Assembly: GCF_009002475.1 (NCBI RefSeq)
Contig: NZ_AP019860.1
Coordinates: 1,984,001-2,048,000, forward strand
Source of the DNA: Candidatus Uabimicrobium amorphum
Lineage (GTDB): Bacteria > Planctomycetota > Uabimicrobiia > Uabimicrobiales > Uabimicrobiaceae
DNA length: 64,000 nucleotides
Direction of reading: 5' to 3'
Under the pieces are notes generated by a model. The model ran no database searches and had not been told where the DNA came from. It saw nothing but the letters and a program-made list of their open reading frames with translations. The translations under genes were made by a program, and so were the position numbers. Positions 36,370-46,145 of this stretch are shown one piece after another (within the stretch, counting starts at the first letter, position 1; each line of letters opens with the position of its first letter).

Positions 36370-38685
36370 TTAATCCATAAACTTATTTTTATCGATCTTT
36401 TGGCTTGTTTTTCGAGGCTTCCTCTTGATAAGAGGTATTGCCATCGTACTAGAATCCGCCTCTTTTCGGTCTACTTTTCGTGATGTAGATTCTTTTTCCT
36501 CTTTTTTAGGCTCATCTTTTTTGGTTTCGTCTTTTGCGTTATCCTTTTCGTCCTTCTTCACTTCATCTTTTTTAGACTCACTTTTAGCGGAGTCATCTTT
36601 TGATGGTGTGTCTTTCTTTTCTAACTTAGACTCATCTTTTTTGGACTCGTCTTTTTTAGATTCATCTTTTTTAGACTCATCTTTTTTGGACTCATCCTTT
36701 TTGGACTCATCTTTTTTGGACTCATCTTTTTTGGACTCATCTTTTTTGGACTCGTCTTTTTTAGAATCATCCTTTTTGGAATCGTCTTTTTTGGACTCAT
36801 CTTTTTTGGACTCATCTTTTTTAGATTCATCTTTTTTGGACTCATCTTTTTTGGACTCATCCTTTTTAGACTCATCCTTTTTAGACTCATCCTTTTTGGA
36901 TTCATCTTTTTTGGACTCGTCTTTTTTGGACTCATCTTTTTTGGACTCATCCTTTTTAGACGCGTCTTTTTTCTCTAGTTTAGACTCACCTTTATTCGCG
37001 GTTTTATTGTCTGGCTTAGGTTCATCTTTTTTAGTGTCGCCTTTTGCCACATCTTTTTTCGACTCGTCTTTTGCCGAATCTTTGCCAAGTGTTGTTTTCT
37101 TATCGTCTTTTTTGTCTTCACCTTTTGCAGGGGTTTTCTCTTCTTTGTTCGCAGAGTCTTTTTCGTCCTTTTTCGCTACCTCTTTACTGTCTTTGTTCTC
37201 TGGCTTAGACTCATCCTTTTTCTCATCTTTTTGGGAAGTCATCGCTGCCGTGCCAGTAGAAGATTCGTCCTCTTCAATTTCATCTTCAATTTCGTCTACA
37301 TCTTCCACTTCATCATCAATATCTTCAACTTCATCATCAATATCTTCAATATCGTCTTCCCAAACTTCGTCAAAATCTGTCGCGTCAATTTCTTTGCGCA
37401 TGAGAAAGTAGATTAAAGTACTCGAAGCAAATATATATGCCACAAGGTAGCCATAGACAAAATATTGTGTACCATAGTAAAAGATCATTAGGAAAACACC
37501 AATGCACGTCCAAAATTTATCAAGGTGCCAAAAGTTAATCAAACGCATTTTACGCACACGTGGTTCAACTTCATTGCTTGTTTTTTCCCATAGATACGAC
37601 TCCGTAGGAACTCCTTGTATATATGCCCATATGTCGCTAATACTTGCGGTATACATCTGCACACCATTCAGTTGTTCTTGCAACAGTGCTTTGGCTTCTT
37701 CGTCCTTTTGATTTTGTAGTTCCGTTGCTAAAGTGTTATACGTCTTATTATAAGCCTCTTTGCTTAGATAATAAGCTTTGCTAACTTCTTGTACAGTGTT
37801 GTTTACACTTTTTCTTTTAACAACCTCAACTGTTTTCCAATTTTCATCGAAGATATATGTTGAAATTTTTTCACTATTTCCCACTAGAGATGTGTTAAAA
37901 GTTACGTGAACAAAAATTCCGCCGATCCACAACAAGAAAACACAAGATACAATAACAAAACCGTGATAAATCATATAAGACCACGGTCGAGAATATATAT
38001 ATTGAAGAGACGTAATGACCCCTTCGATTCCTTCGCATCCTTCCGTACATATAGAAGAAGAGATAAGGTTAAAGCCAAAAACTAAACCTATTCCCAAAAC
38101 AACGATAAATATAGAAGAAAGTATTACTAAGAAAAATAATGCTACAAAAAGAATGGGACCAATGAGCGGAAATTTAAAAGTCAACCACCCGGCGATATAA
38201 TTGCAACTACAAAAGAAGGCAATCACCAGCGCTAACATAATCGGGGTAAAAAACAAAGACAGCTTGTGCTTCCACGAAAATTTAAACGCCGCAGAAATCG
38301 ACATAGATTCTTGTTTCGCTATGTGGTAAGCTATAATGCGGTTGATTGCCCCACCAAAAAAAGCCCATACAAATAAAAACCATGAAAACAAAATGGCCAT
38401 AGCTTCATAAGAAGGTGTTTGTACGACTCTTTCAAAAGCTAATTTACTTCCAGGTAAAATGGCATAAATTCCTTGAAATGTATTTACACCATTATCTCCC
38501 AAACACGAAAAAAAGAAGTAAGTACTTCTAGCTATTAAATTTTCTTCATCACTAAATAACTCAATTACATACACACCTGCTATTAACATTAACACAGCTA
38601 AAAAGCCTATTATGATGGCATTTAAGTTTATCGGTACGCGTTGCCCAGCAAATGGTCCTGACCAACTTCGACTCGCTTCATTCAT
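36370..38685 (-). CDS. Multi-pass membrane protein with KKDES-repeat cytosolic tail
   Basis: A 771-residue protein. The first 440 or so residues hold about seven membrane helices (for example IIIGFLAVLMLIAGVYVIEL, ILFVALFFLVILSSIFIVVL and FWTCIGVFLMIFYYGTQYFV). I recognise no catalytic motif. An acidic stretch (DEVEDIDDEVED) comes next and then a 300-residue tail of lysine/aspartate/glutamate/serine, including about 22 tandem KKDES or KKDDS units. The tail is low complexity and presumably disordered. An open frame on the opposite strand over this tail is only a by-product of the 15-bp repeat. Confidence 0.8.
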   Translation of the reverse strand: MNEASRSWSGPFAGQRVPINLNAIIIGFLAVLMLIAGVYVIELFSDEENLIARSTYFFFSCLGDNGVNTFQGIYAILPGSKLAFERVVQTPSYEAMAILFSWFLFVWAFFGGAINRIIAYHIAKQESMSISAAFKFSWKHKLSLFFTPIMLALVIAFFCSCNYIAGWLTFKFPLIGPILFVALFFLVILSSIFIVVLGIGLVFGFNLISSSICTEGCEGIEGVITSLQYIYSRPWSYMIYHGFVIVSCVFLLWIGGIFVHVTFNTSLVGNSEKISTYIFDENWKTVEVVKRKSVNNTVQEVSKAYYLSKEAYNKTYNTLATELQNQKDEEAKALLQEQLNGVQMYTASISDIWAYIQGVPTESYLWEKTSNEVEPRVRKMRLINFWHLDKFWTCIGVFLMIFYYGTQYFVYGYLVAYIFASSTLIYFLMRKEIDATDFDEVWEDDIEDIDDEVEDIDDEVEDVDEIEDEIEEDESSTGTAAMTSQKDEKKDESKPENKDSKEVAKKDEKDSANKEEKTPAKGEDKKDDKKTTLGKDSAKDESKKDVAKGDTKKDEPKPDNKTANKGESKLEKKDASKKDESKKDESKKDESKKDESKKDESKKDESKKDESKKDESKKDESKKDESKKDESKKDDSKKDDSKKDESKKDESKKDESKKDESKKDESKKDESKKDESKKDESKKDESKLEKKDTPSKDDSAKSESKKDEVKKDEKDNAKDETKKDEPKKEEKESTSRKVDRKEADSSTMAIPLIKRKPRKTSQKIDKNKFMD
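36635..36964. repeat. 15-bp tandem array encoding KKDES units
   Basis: About 22 units of tttttggactcatct on the plus strand, coding KKDES (twice KKDDS) in the membrane protein on the other strand. Third-position differences show that the array is not brand new. Such arrays change length by slippage. Confidence 0.9.
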
Positions 38686-38954
38686 CTTCTTGAATTCCTT
38701 TCGATAAAATCTATAGCTGAAGTATTTTTCACTGTCAAATTTTGCGGTATTCTATTTAAGGCATGTCACCTACAAAAGTAAGACGATTTTCAAATACTTT
38801 ATTATATATATATAATTAACATCTAAAAACGCGTTTGCAAACTAAATTTTGACTTAAAATACAGGTTGATGCTTGAACTGGATATTTACAACTGATACAA
38901 TAACTCAAAAATATTTTTGGGCTATTATGATGTGCAGTGCTAAGGGGGTCTTTT

Positions 38955-41900
38955 ATGGCCATAAAAATTGGGCAGACAATAGATAATTATGTAATTGTCG
39001 AGAAAATAGGTAGTGGTGGTAATGGGGTTGTTTATAAAGCAAAAAGTGAAGAAAATTTTGTTGCGCTAAAATTTCCAATCAGCAACAACATTGCCTATGA
39101 CACACATCTTATTGAAAGCTTCAAAAATGAAATATCTGCGATAACTCGCCTTGAGCATCCTTACATTGCCAAACCGTTAAATGCAGGTGTCTATAAAATA
39201 AACGATCAGCAGATGATTCCTTATCTTGCAATGGAATATGTCGAAGGTACACCACTTTCTGCCATCAAAAGTTTACCGATGCGCGATGCGGTTATCCTGA
39301 TGTCAAAAGTAGCAGAATGTATCGCTTCTGCACACAAGAAAAGAGTTATTCACAAAGATTTAAAACCTTCCAACATAATTGTCGACATCCACGGCAACCC
39401 CAAAATTCTCGATTTTGGAATCGCAAAGCTCATGGATCAATTTTCGACAAACTCTAAAATATTTGAAGGTTCTCCCAACTACGCGGCCCCCGAACAATTT
39501 TCCGGCGAAGGCTGCGACGAGCGTACCGACATATGGACAATGGGAGTCATTCTCTATGAGCTTCTCACCGCAAGATTACCCTTTTTAGTGGAAAATTTCG
39601 AGGAGCTATCTGATTCACGTGTGCAAATTTTTGCTGTACAAGATAGAGTAATCAATCACAAACTCCAAAAGCCTTCAAAAATCAATTTAGATATAGATCC
39701 TATCCTGGATGAAATTTGTATGAAAACAATGGCGAAAGCACCTGAGTCTCGCTATCAAAGTGCTGATGAAGTTGCCACAAGACTGAAGCAGTGGGGTCGC
39801 GAAAACAGGGATCGAGAATTTAAAAAAGCCCAAAAAATATTTTTAAGTGCGAAACTCATGCCGCGCAAAATGCGTGACAACCTAGTCAAAAAGACCCTGG
39901 ACCAAATACACGTCGCTCTATCTTATGATGTCCTAACACCATCAATAAAGGACCTCATTAAACGTTGTTACTCATTCCTATATTCTCCACAGATATCTAT
40001 TGTGGAAATGCCGCTACAAAATCTCGACGAGAACTCTTGGGAACAATTGCAACAACGGCTAGAAAAAATAATGCTTCTGGAACACAGCTTTATTGTACCG
40101 ATAAGAGACATGGTTTTGGGTGCTGGGAAAAACGCAATTGTTCCTCACCAAGTGGTTCTTGTTTACGAACACACTAAGGGAAAGAATATCTTAAACAACG
40201 AGCCTACGCCAGAGTCAGTGACAAAACTGACACGTGATATCATCACAGTCCTTACCTATGTAATAAACATGGACTTGCGCCCATCTCTTCCTAGCCCAAA
40301 TCAAATTTTTGTAGACCCGCTACAAATCATGGCGATGGAATGGCTATGGGACAAAAACAAAAAAGGCGTTAATGCCTGTGATTTAATGGCTCTTATTTAT
40401 CATATTTTATTAAAAACACCTTTTGACCCCGATATGCCCAACTGGCAAAAAATACCAGAGATTTTCCGCGGGGAATTCAAAGAAACATTCACAAGCAACA
40501 CCATCAAAACACCACAGCAATTGCTAGATGCGATGGAGAAAAAATTAGAAACATTAAAAATTATTGAAAAAGGTGTTCTCGATAGACCGTTCTCGTTTCC
40601 TCCTGGCGAGTATACTTTGCAAAAGTCTCTAAAAATAGAAGCAAAAGGTCGCCTCGAACTGCGAAATGATACCACATTATATTTCACAAAAGACACGGGA
40701 ATTTTTTGCCACGGCCAACTCGATATACAAGGAGAATGGAATCCTGACTCAGGCAACGGCAGCATTCACCTAAAACCCGTTTCATCTCGTGAGGGATGGC
40801 AAGGCATACAGATAATACCAAACCATGACAATGTTAATATTATCAAGGGTTGCAACATCGAAGGTGCCCAAGGAATTTTGGAAGAAAAAAGTTTTGTATG
40901 TGGAGGAGCTATCCACATACAAGGAGGAAACTTCCGCATCCAACAATGTCGTTTTTCAGATAATAAAGTAGATGGTAGTGGTGGTGTTGTACACGTTTCA
41001 AATGAAAACAACAAGAAAGCAAATTTAGAAATAAAAGAGTGCATCTTTAACAACAACAAAGCGGCATTACATGGTGGTGCCATCAGCAACTACGCCTTTG
41101 GAAAAATGAATATCGTCGATTGTCATTTTGAAAACAATCGTGCCCTCGAAGAAGGCGGATCTATTTACGTTCGCGGAGTTGATAGCAACAATCAACTAAA
41201 AACCTCCGTTGTCGCAACGCGCTTCATTGAAAATCGCTCTAATATGTCCGGTGGCGCTGTTTACTGTGGCTTTTTCACCTACACTTTGGTGAAAAATGCG
41301 TACTTTGATAGCAATACCAGCGAAGATTGCGGCGGTTCCATTGCGGTAATTGGTAAAAAAAGTATCAGTGATGTTGTTATAGACAAGACTAAGTTTGTAA
41401 GTAATCGCTGTCAAAATCGCGGAGGGGCAATTGTTGCAAAGAAAAATAGCAAATTGACGATAAAAGACAGTCGCTTTGATGGCAATACCTCGATGCGCGA
41501 CAGTGCAGGTGCTATCGCCATTGACGGTAAGGGAAGTGAAAATTACAGTGTGGCGGAATTGACAAAAGTAACTTTTGTTGAAAACAGATGTCACATTGAT
41601 GGCGGAGCCATTAACGCGAACCTACTGTCCAAAATTATTTGTCATGATTGTCGCTTCGAAGGCAACTACACAGAAAATAACAGTGGCGGAGCAATCGTTA
41701 TTGTGGGAAATAGCGGCGAGCTATTTAGCGAAGGCGAGTTCCACAATACCGTATTCATTCGCAATCGTTGCAAACAAGATGGTGGAGCCATTAATGCCAA
41801 CTTGTACACAAAAACACTATTTGAATCTTGCCGATTCAAAAATAATAGTTGTGATGATAGTGGTGGTGCTGTAGAAATCGTAGGTGAAGAGGGAGATAAT

Positions 41901-43652
41901 TTTTCGGAAGCTCTATTCAAAGAAGTCATGTTCCTCAACAATCGCTGTCGCATAACAGGAGGGGCCGTAAATGCGGTAGACTACACCCGCATACATTTCG
42001 AAGGATGTCAATTTGAGAATAACCGTGCAGACGAAGATGCAGGTGCTGTCTATGTTCGTGGCGCTGACGGGGGGAAATACAGCGAAATCACCTTCCGCAA
42101 AACTCAATTTGTCGAAAATCGCAGTAAATTTTCCGCAGGCGCTGTTTACCTGAATGTTCTGACGCGTTCTAAATTTGAAGAGTGCCTATTCAGCTCCAAC
42201 TGTGCCGACAATAAACACGGTGGTGCCTTATTGATAACAGGAAAGCGCGCCAAAAATTGTACAGAGGTAAGTTGCCACAAAGTGCACTTTATCGAAAATC
42301 AGTGCAAGGCCAATGGCGGTGCCATCCACATTGGATTTTACTCGCTGTGTATACTAAATGACATGCGTTTTGAGCGCAACATCAGCGAAGGAAGTGGTGG
42401 AGCATTAGAAATTATCGGAAAAGACGACAATGGTCCTACAAAACTAACATTGAAAAAAGGTATACTTGCCGAAAACTCCTGTAATAGTGACGGTGGAGCC
42501 ATCGCAGCAAACGCACACACGCAAATGGTTGTGAGTGATTGTAGTTTCCGTGCCAACGCTGCCAAAGGCAACTGTGGTGCTATTGGCATTATCGGCAAAA
42601 TAGACAGCGAACCAAGCAAAGCCAAATTTGAAAAAGTAACCTTCATTGAAAATCATTGTCAGGGAGATGGAGGTGCGATTGCCGCCGGTATACGCAGTCG
42701 ACTTATTTTCCAGAGCTGCAATTTTGAAGGCAACGCCGCCGATGGATCTTGCGGTGCAATAGGCATTGCTGGCAAAGACAATAAAAACCTAAGCGACGCC
42801 ACGTTTAAAGACGTTGAATTTGTAGACAATCACGCCAACATTGACGGCGGAGCGATGGTCGTAGGAAAATTTAGTCGCATAAAGTGTACAGAAACTTCGT
42901 TCTTTAAAAATTACGCAGAAACCAAAACAGGAGGTGCCATCCTTGTTCTTGGAGCACACCCTCTATTTCCGACCATCTGCAACTTTCGCGAAGTAAAGTT
43001 TGTAAAAAACCACTGTGCTATTGACGGAGGAGCGATTAACGCAAATATTTACAGTCGAAATACGTTTGAAAATTGCCTGTTTGAAGAAAACTTTGCTCGC
43101 GAGAAAAACGGAGGAGCTGTTGTCCTTCTTGGTAAGGACAGCAGTTGTTACACCGAAGCATCTTTTCGCAAAGTACATTTTGTGAAAAATTACTGTGGTG
43201 TTTCTGGTGGTGCGGTTAACTCCAACGATTTTACACGTAGCCTATTTGTCAACTGTATTTTTGAACGTAACCGCGCCATGGGCAAAAACGGTGGGGCTGT
43301 TCTCATTTTAGGAGATAACAGTCAAGAACCAAGTGATGCCAAATTTAGTAAAGTACAGTTTGTCAACAACTACTCCGCAGGTTCAGGTGGTGGAGTAAAC
43401 GCCCATGTATACACAATTACCCATTTCGAAGATTGCTTTTTCAAGAGAAACATTGCCGACGAAAATGGTGGTGGGGTATTTATTCGTGGTTTACGACGTG
43501 TTCCTAATAAATCTTACATTACTGGTTGTCATTTCGTTGGAAATATAGCGGAAAATATTGGACCAGACGTAGCACTTCATGCAGTAAAAGGAGTGACTGA
43601 ATCTACTCTAATAGAGGAAAACACAATAGAAGTTGACGAAGAAGATATTTAG
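38955..43652 (+). CDS. Ser/Thr kinase fused to a pseudokinase and Pmp-like beta-helix repeats
   Basis: A 1565-residue protein. Residues about 10-275 are an active-looking Hanks kinase: glycine loop GSGGNG (19-24), K39, catalytic HKDLKPSN (D135), DFG (153-155), APEQF and DIWTMGVILYEL. Residues about 330-545 resemble a second kinase lobe without glycine loop, catalytic Asp or DFG (LVYEHTKGKN, DLRPSLPSPNQIFVDP). Residues about 555-1545 form about 30 repeats with GGA[I/L/V] and FxxN, as in chlamydial Pmp proteins, predicted as a right-handed beta-helix. No signal peptide or membrane segment is visible, so the whole chain may be cytoplasmic. The start at 38955 has AAGGGGG six bases upstream. It lies alone between intergenic regions. 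Confidence 0.9.
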   Translation: MAIKIGQTIDNYVIVEKIGSGGNGVVYKAKSEENFVALKFPISNNIAYDTHLIESFKNEISAITRLEHPYIAKPLNAGVYKINDQQMIPYLAMEYVEGTPLSAIKSLPMRDAVILMSKVAECIASAHKKRVIHKDLKPSNIIVDIHGNPKILDFGIAKLMDQFSTNSKIFEGSPNYAAPEQFSGEGCDERTDIWTMGVILYELLTARLPFLVENFEELSDSRVQIFAVQDRVINHKLQKPSKINLDIDPILDEICMKTMAKAPESRYQSADEVATRLKQWGRENRDREFKKAQKIFLSAKLMPRKMRDNLVKKTLDQIHVALSYDVLTPSIKDLIKRCYSFLYSPQISIVEMPLQNLDENSWEQLQQRLEKIMLLEHSFIVPIRDMVLGAGKNAIVPHQVVLVYEHTKGKNILNNEPTPESVTKLTRDIITVLTYVINMDLRPSLPSPNQIFVDPLQIMAMEWLWDKNKKGVNACDLMALIYHILLKTPFDPDMPNWQKIPEIFRGEFKETFTSNTIKTPQQLLDAMEKKLETLKIIEKGVLDRPFSFPPGEYTLQKSLKIEAKGRLELRNDTTLYFTKDTGIFCHGQLDIQGEWNPDSGNGSIHLKPVSSREGWQGIQIIPNHDNVNIIKGCNIEGAQGILEEKSFVCGGAIHIQGGNFRIQQCRFSDNKVDGSGGVVHVSNENNKKANLEIKECIFNNNKAALHGGAISNYAFGKMNIVDCHFENNRALEEGGSIYVRGVDSNNQLKTSVVATRFIENRSNMSGGAVYCGFFTYTLVKNAYFDSNTSEDCGGSIAVIGKKSISDVVIDKTKFVSNRCQNRGGAIVAKKNSKLTIKDSRFDGNTSMRDSAGAIAIDGKGSENYSVAELTKVTFVENRCHIDGGAINANLLSKIICHDCRFEGNYTENNSGGAIVIVGNSGELFSEGEFHNTVFIRNRCKQDGGAINANLYTKTLFESCRFKNNSCDDSGGAVEIVGEEGDNFSEALFKEVMFLNNRCRITGGAVNAVDYTRIHFEGCQFENNRADEDAGAVYVRGADGGKYSEITFRKTQFVENRSKFSAGAVYLNVLTRSKFEECLFSSNCADNKHGGALLITGKRAKNCTEVSCHKVHFIENQCKANGGAIHIGFYSLCILNDMRFERNISEGSGGALEIIGKDDNGPTKLTLKKGILAENSCNSDGGAIAANAHTQMVVSDCSFRANAAKGNCGAIGIIGKIDSEPSKAKFEKVTFIENHCQGDGGAIAAGIRSRLIFQSCNFEGNAADGSCGAIGIAGKDNKNLSDATFKDVEFVDNHANIDGGAMVVGKFSRIKCTETSFFKNYAETKTGGAILVLGAHPLFPTICNFREVKFVKNHCAIDGGAINANIYSRNTFENCLFEENFAREKNGGAVVLLGKDSSCYTEASFRKVHFVKNYCGVSGGAVNSNDFTRSLFVNCIFERNRAMGKNGGAVLILGDNSQEPSDAKFSKVQFVNNYSAGSGGGVNAHVYTITHFEDCFFKRNIADENGGGVFIRGLRRVPNKSYITGCHFVGNIAENIGPDVALHAVKGVTESTLIEENTIEVDEEDI
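40900..43500 (+). repeat. Pmp-like GGA[I/L/V]/FxxN coding repeats
   Basis: About 30 repeats occur here. They alternate between two kinds, one ending like GGAINANxY[TS] and one like GGA[IV]xxxGK, so the true period is a double repeat of roughly 90-100 residues in two halves. The alternation implies duplication of a two-rung unit. Confidence 0.85.
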
Positions 43653-43920
43653 GAACATTACTCTTTACAACAAAGTCAATTCTTATTAGAATAATCATAT
43701 GCGAAGTGTTCTACACACAGACTTTAGGTAGATAAATTCACTTTATCTATTAGCTCCGTTCGTCTATTTTGTATCAGTCGTATAAATGCGTAGCAACACT
43801 ATTGCTTAGAAGTATTGTGATGTTTCAACATCCTTTAGGGATGTGGTCGAAAATGGTTATAGATTTTTGGTCGCATCCCTTAAGTTTTACAAGAATCAAA
43901 ACTATCAAAGGTAAAGTTGT

Positions 43921-45108
43921 ATGTTTGGAAATATGAAAGAGCACCTACAACAAGAACTTCAAAATATAAAAGATTCTGGTGTATGGAAAGAAGAAAGAGT
44001 CATCACGGAATTAAAGCGAACCAATCTAAAAGTTGATCAAGGAAACTACGTCATCAATTTTTGTGCAAACAATTATCTAGGGCTTGGCGACGATTCAAGG
44101 CTCATAGAGGCTGCCAAAGATGGTTTAGATTCATGGGGTTATGGTTTATCATCTGTTCGCTTCATCTGTGGTACCCAATTGATTCATAAAGAGCTCGAAG
44201 GTAAAATCGCTTCGTTTCTGGGAATGGATGATTGTATCCTGTACGCATCGTGCTTTGATGCAAATGGTGGTTTATTTGAAACGATATTAACCAAAGAGGA
44301 CGCTGTTATCAGCGATTCGCTTAACCATGCCTCCATTATTGATGGAATTCGTTTATGCAAAGCACAGCGCTACGTATACAAACATGCCGACATGCAAGAC
44401 TTAGAGCAACAATTACAACAAGCACAACAACAAAGATTTCGACTTATTGTAACCGACGGCGTATTTTCCATGGATGGAGATATTGCCAAACTTGATCAAA
44501 TATGTGATTTAGCACAAAAATATGATGCACTTGTCATGATAGACGACTGTCATTCGACAGGGTTTCTCGGTAAAAAAGGCAAGGGAACCCACGAATACAA
44601 GAATGTCGAAGGGCGAGTAGACATTATTACAGGTACGTTAGGAAAAGCACTAGGTGGTGCTTCAGGAGGATTTACAGCAGCACGTCAAGAGGTAGTAAGT
44701 ATGCTGCGTCAAAGATCCCGACCTTACCTTTTTAGTAATTCAGTTCCTCCACCGATTGTTTATTCTGCTATCAAAGTATTGGACCTTATATCATCTTCAA
44801 CAGAATTGCGCGACCGTTTAGAAGATAACACAAAATACTTTCGTACAAAAATAGTCGATGCCGGTTTTGATGTAAAGCCAGGTGAACATCCTATCATACC
44901 CATTATGCTTGGAGATGCGCGTTTGGCAAATCAAATGGCAGATGAACTTTTACAAGTTGGTATTTATGTTATTGGTTTTTCATACCCTGTAGTTCCGAAA
45001 AATGAAGCTCGCATTCGTGTACAAATATCCGCTGCGCATACAAAAGAAGAATTAGACAAAGCAATAGATGCTTTTAGCAAAATAGGCAAAAAGTTAAATG
45101 TTATATAG
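43921..45108 (+). CDS. kbl: 2-amino-3-ketobutyrate CoA ligase (glycine C-acetyltransferase)
   Basis: A 395-residue PLP enzyme of the alpha-oxoamine synthase family. It starts [14 protein letters not shown] and has [43 protein letters not shown] and [14 protein letters not shown]; the last holds the PLP lysine. Kbl converts 2-amino-3-ketobutyrate and CoA to glycine and acetyl-CoA. The usual partner, threonine dehydrogenase, is not in the window. AGGT precedes the ATG. The RsbW-like gene follows after 32 bases. The 268-base gap upstream has only an imperfect hairpin near 43838-43879. Confidence 0.93.
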   Translation: MFGNMKEHLQQELQNIKDSGVWKEERVITELKRTNLKVDQGNYVINFCANNYLGLGDDSRLIEAAKDGLDSWGYGLSSVRFICGTQLIHKELEGKIASFLGMDDCILYASCFDANGGLFETILTKEDAVISDSLNHASIIDGIRLCKAQRYVYKHADMQDLEQQLQQAQQQRFRLIVTDGVFSMDGDIAKLDQICDLAQKYDALVMIDDCHSTGFLGKKGKGTHEYKNVEGRVDIITGTLGKALGGASGGFTAARQEVVSMLRQRSRPYLFSNSVPPPIVYSAIKVLDLISSSTELRDRLEDNTKYFRTKIVDAGFDVKPGEHPIIPIMLGDARLANQMADELLQVGIYVIGFSYPVVPKNEARIRVQISAAHTKEELDKAIDAFSKIGKKLNVI

Positions 45109-45140
45109 ATCACTAGAGTTTTACTTGATTTGGAATTGTC

Positions 45141-45632
45141 ATGGAAATACGTAAACAAGAGCCACCCGAATATGGCGAGAGAGTTTTATATAAAGAACTA
45201 GAAAGTAATCTTGCCTTAAAAAATCCATTGATAAACGATATCATTTCAGTTCTCGACGACCAAGGTTTTCTGGACGAAGACGACAAGATTTGGGCGAGAT
45301 TGTGTCTTGATGAAGTTATTGTCAATGCGATCAAACACGGTAACAAAGAATGCAAGGACAAACAGTTTCGCACAGGATTGTATGTTACTGAAAAACAATG
45401 GGCAGTACGTGTAGAAGATGAAGGAGAGGGGTTCTCTCCCGATGATGTTCCTGATGTCGAAGATGAAGAAACTTTAGGCTACGATCATGGACGTGGAATT
45501 TTGTTAATGAAAAACTACATGGACGAAATCTGGTATTTCAACAATGGAGCCAGCGTACAGCTGATGAGATACAAAAGAAGCAAGTTCAGAAAACTACTAG
45601 AGAAAATATTAGTTTTTTTAAAAATTAAATAG
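45141..45632 (+). CDS. RsbW-like anti-sigma factor serine kinase
   Basis: A 163-residue HATPase (GHKL) protein with the N box LDEVIVNAIKHGN, G1 box VEDEGEGF and G2 box GRGILLM. Such kinases bind a sigma factor or another target and phosphorylate the Ser of a STAS antagonist. The next gene, 9 bases on, encodes a STAS protein, so the pair is a partner-switching module. The target is not visible here. A possible membrane or RNA-binding basic tail (KRSKFRKLLEKILVFLKIK) ends the protein. Confidence 0.93.
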   Translation: MEIRKQEPPEYGERVLYKELESNLALKNPLINDIISVLDDQGFLDEDDKIWARLCLDEVIVNAIKHGNKECKDKQFRTGLYVTEKQWAVRVEDEGEGFSPDDVPDVEDEETLGYDHGRGILLMKNYMDEIWYFNNGASVQLMRYKRSKFRKLLEKILVFLKIK

Positions 45633-45641
45633 GAGCTAAAA

Positions 45642-46010
45642 ATGTCTCAAGGGACACTGAAAATAGAAGAAGAAAAAAACTTTACTATCGTGAGCTTTTT
45701 CGACACTGTTATTTTAGATGAAACTAATATAACCACATTCGCCGAAGAACTGGTATCCGTTATAAAAAGTCGACAAAAAATTAACCTAGTTATCGATTTT
45801 GCCAATATTGAGTTTCTTTCAAGTGCCGTACTGGGCAAGCTAGTAAAAATTAGAAAAATAGTCAAAAAACAAGGCGGCAAACTAAAACTTTGTGGCCTAC
45901 GTACCAATTTAATGCAAATATTCAAAGTCACCAAACTCCACAAAGTATTTGATATTGTTGCTGATCGCAAGAAAGCAACTGGTGGTGGTGGTTTTGGCTT
46001 ATTTGGCTAA
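45642..46010 (+). CDS. Anti-sigma factor antagonist (STAS)
   Basis: A 122-residue single STAS domain with the phosphorylation-site motif FLSSAVLGKLV (Ser60/61). It is the likely substrate of the RsbW-like kinase encoded just upstream. A GGAG precedes the ATG. Confidence 0.93.
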   Translation: MSQGTLKIEEEKNFTIVSFFDTVILDETNITTFAEELVSVIKSRQKINLVIDFANIEFLSSAVLGKLVKIRKIVKKQGGKLKLCGLRTNLMQIFKVTKLHKVFDIVADRKKATGGGGFGLFG

Positions 46011-46069
46011 AACAACTTCGGATGTTTTCACAACATCACGCCGCGTATTTAACAAATTCCCAAAATTTA

Positions 46070-46103
46070 GACGTGTCTCCCGTAAAGGCACGTCCACTTT
46101 TTT
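46070..46103 (+). terminator. Putative terminator after the STAS gene
   Basis: GACGTG (46070-46075) and CACGTC (46089-46094) form a 6-bp stem; TTTTTT follows at 46098. Confidence 0.5.
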
Positions 46104-46145
46104 ACCTTTGCGCTTGTAAACCCACCTATTTCGCTAGGATAAAAA

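Noticed and set aside
36635..36964. A possible CRISPR array
   Set aside because: Units are contiguous 15-bp repeats in frame, with no spacers and no cas genes.
36425..37411. A 328-residue open frame opposite the KKDES tail, rich in SSFLDSS
   Set aside because: It arises only from the 15-bp repeat being open on both strands; the minus frame has membrane domains and a clear start.
40400..43178. Several minus-strand frames inside the beta-helix gene
   Set aside because: Shadows of the repeats; none has a ribosome-binding site or a recognisable domain.
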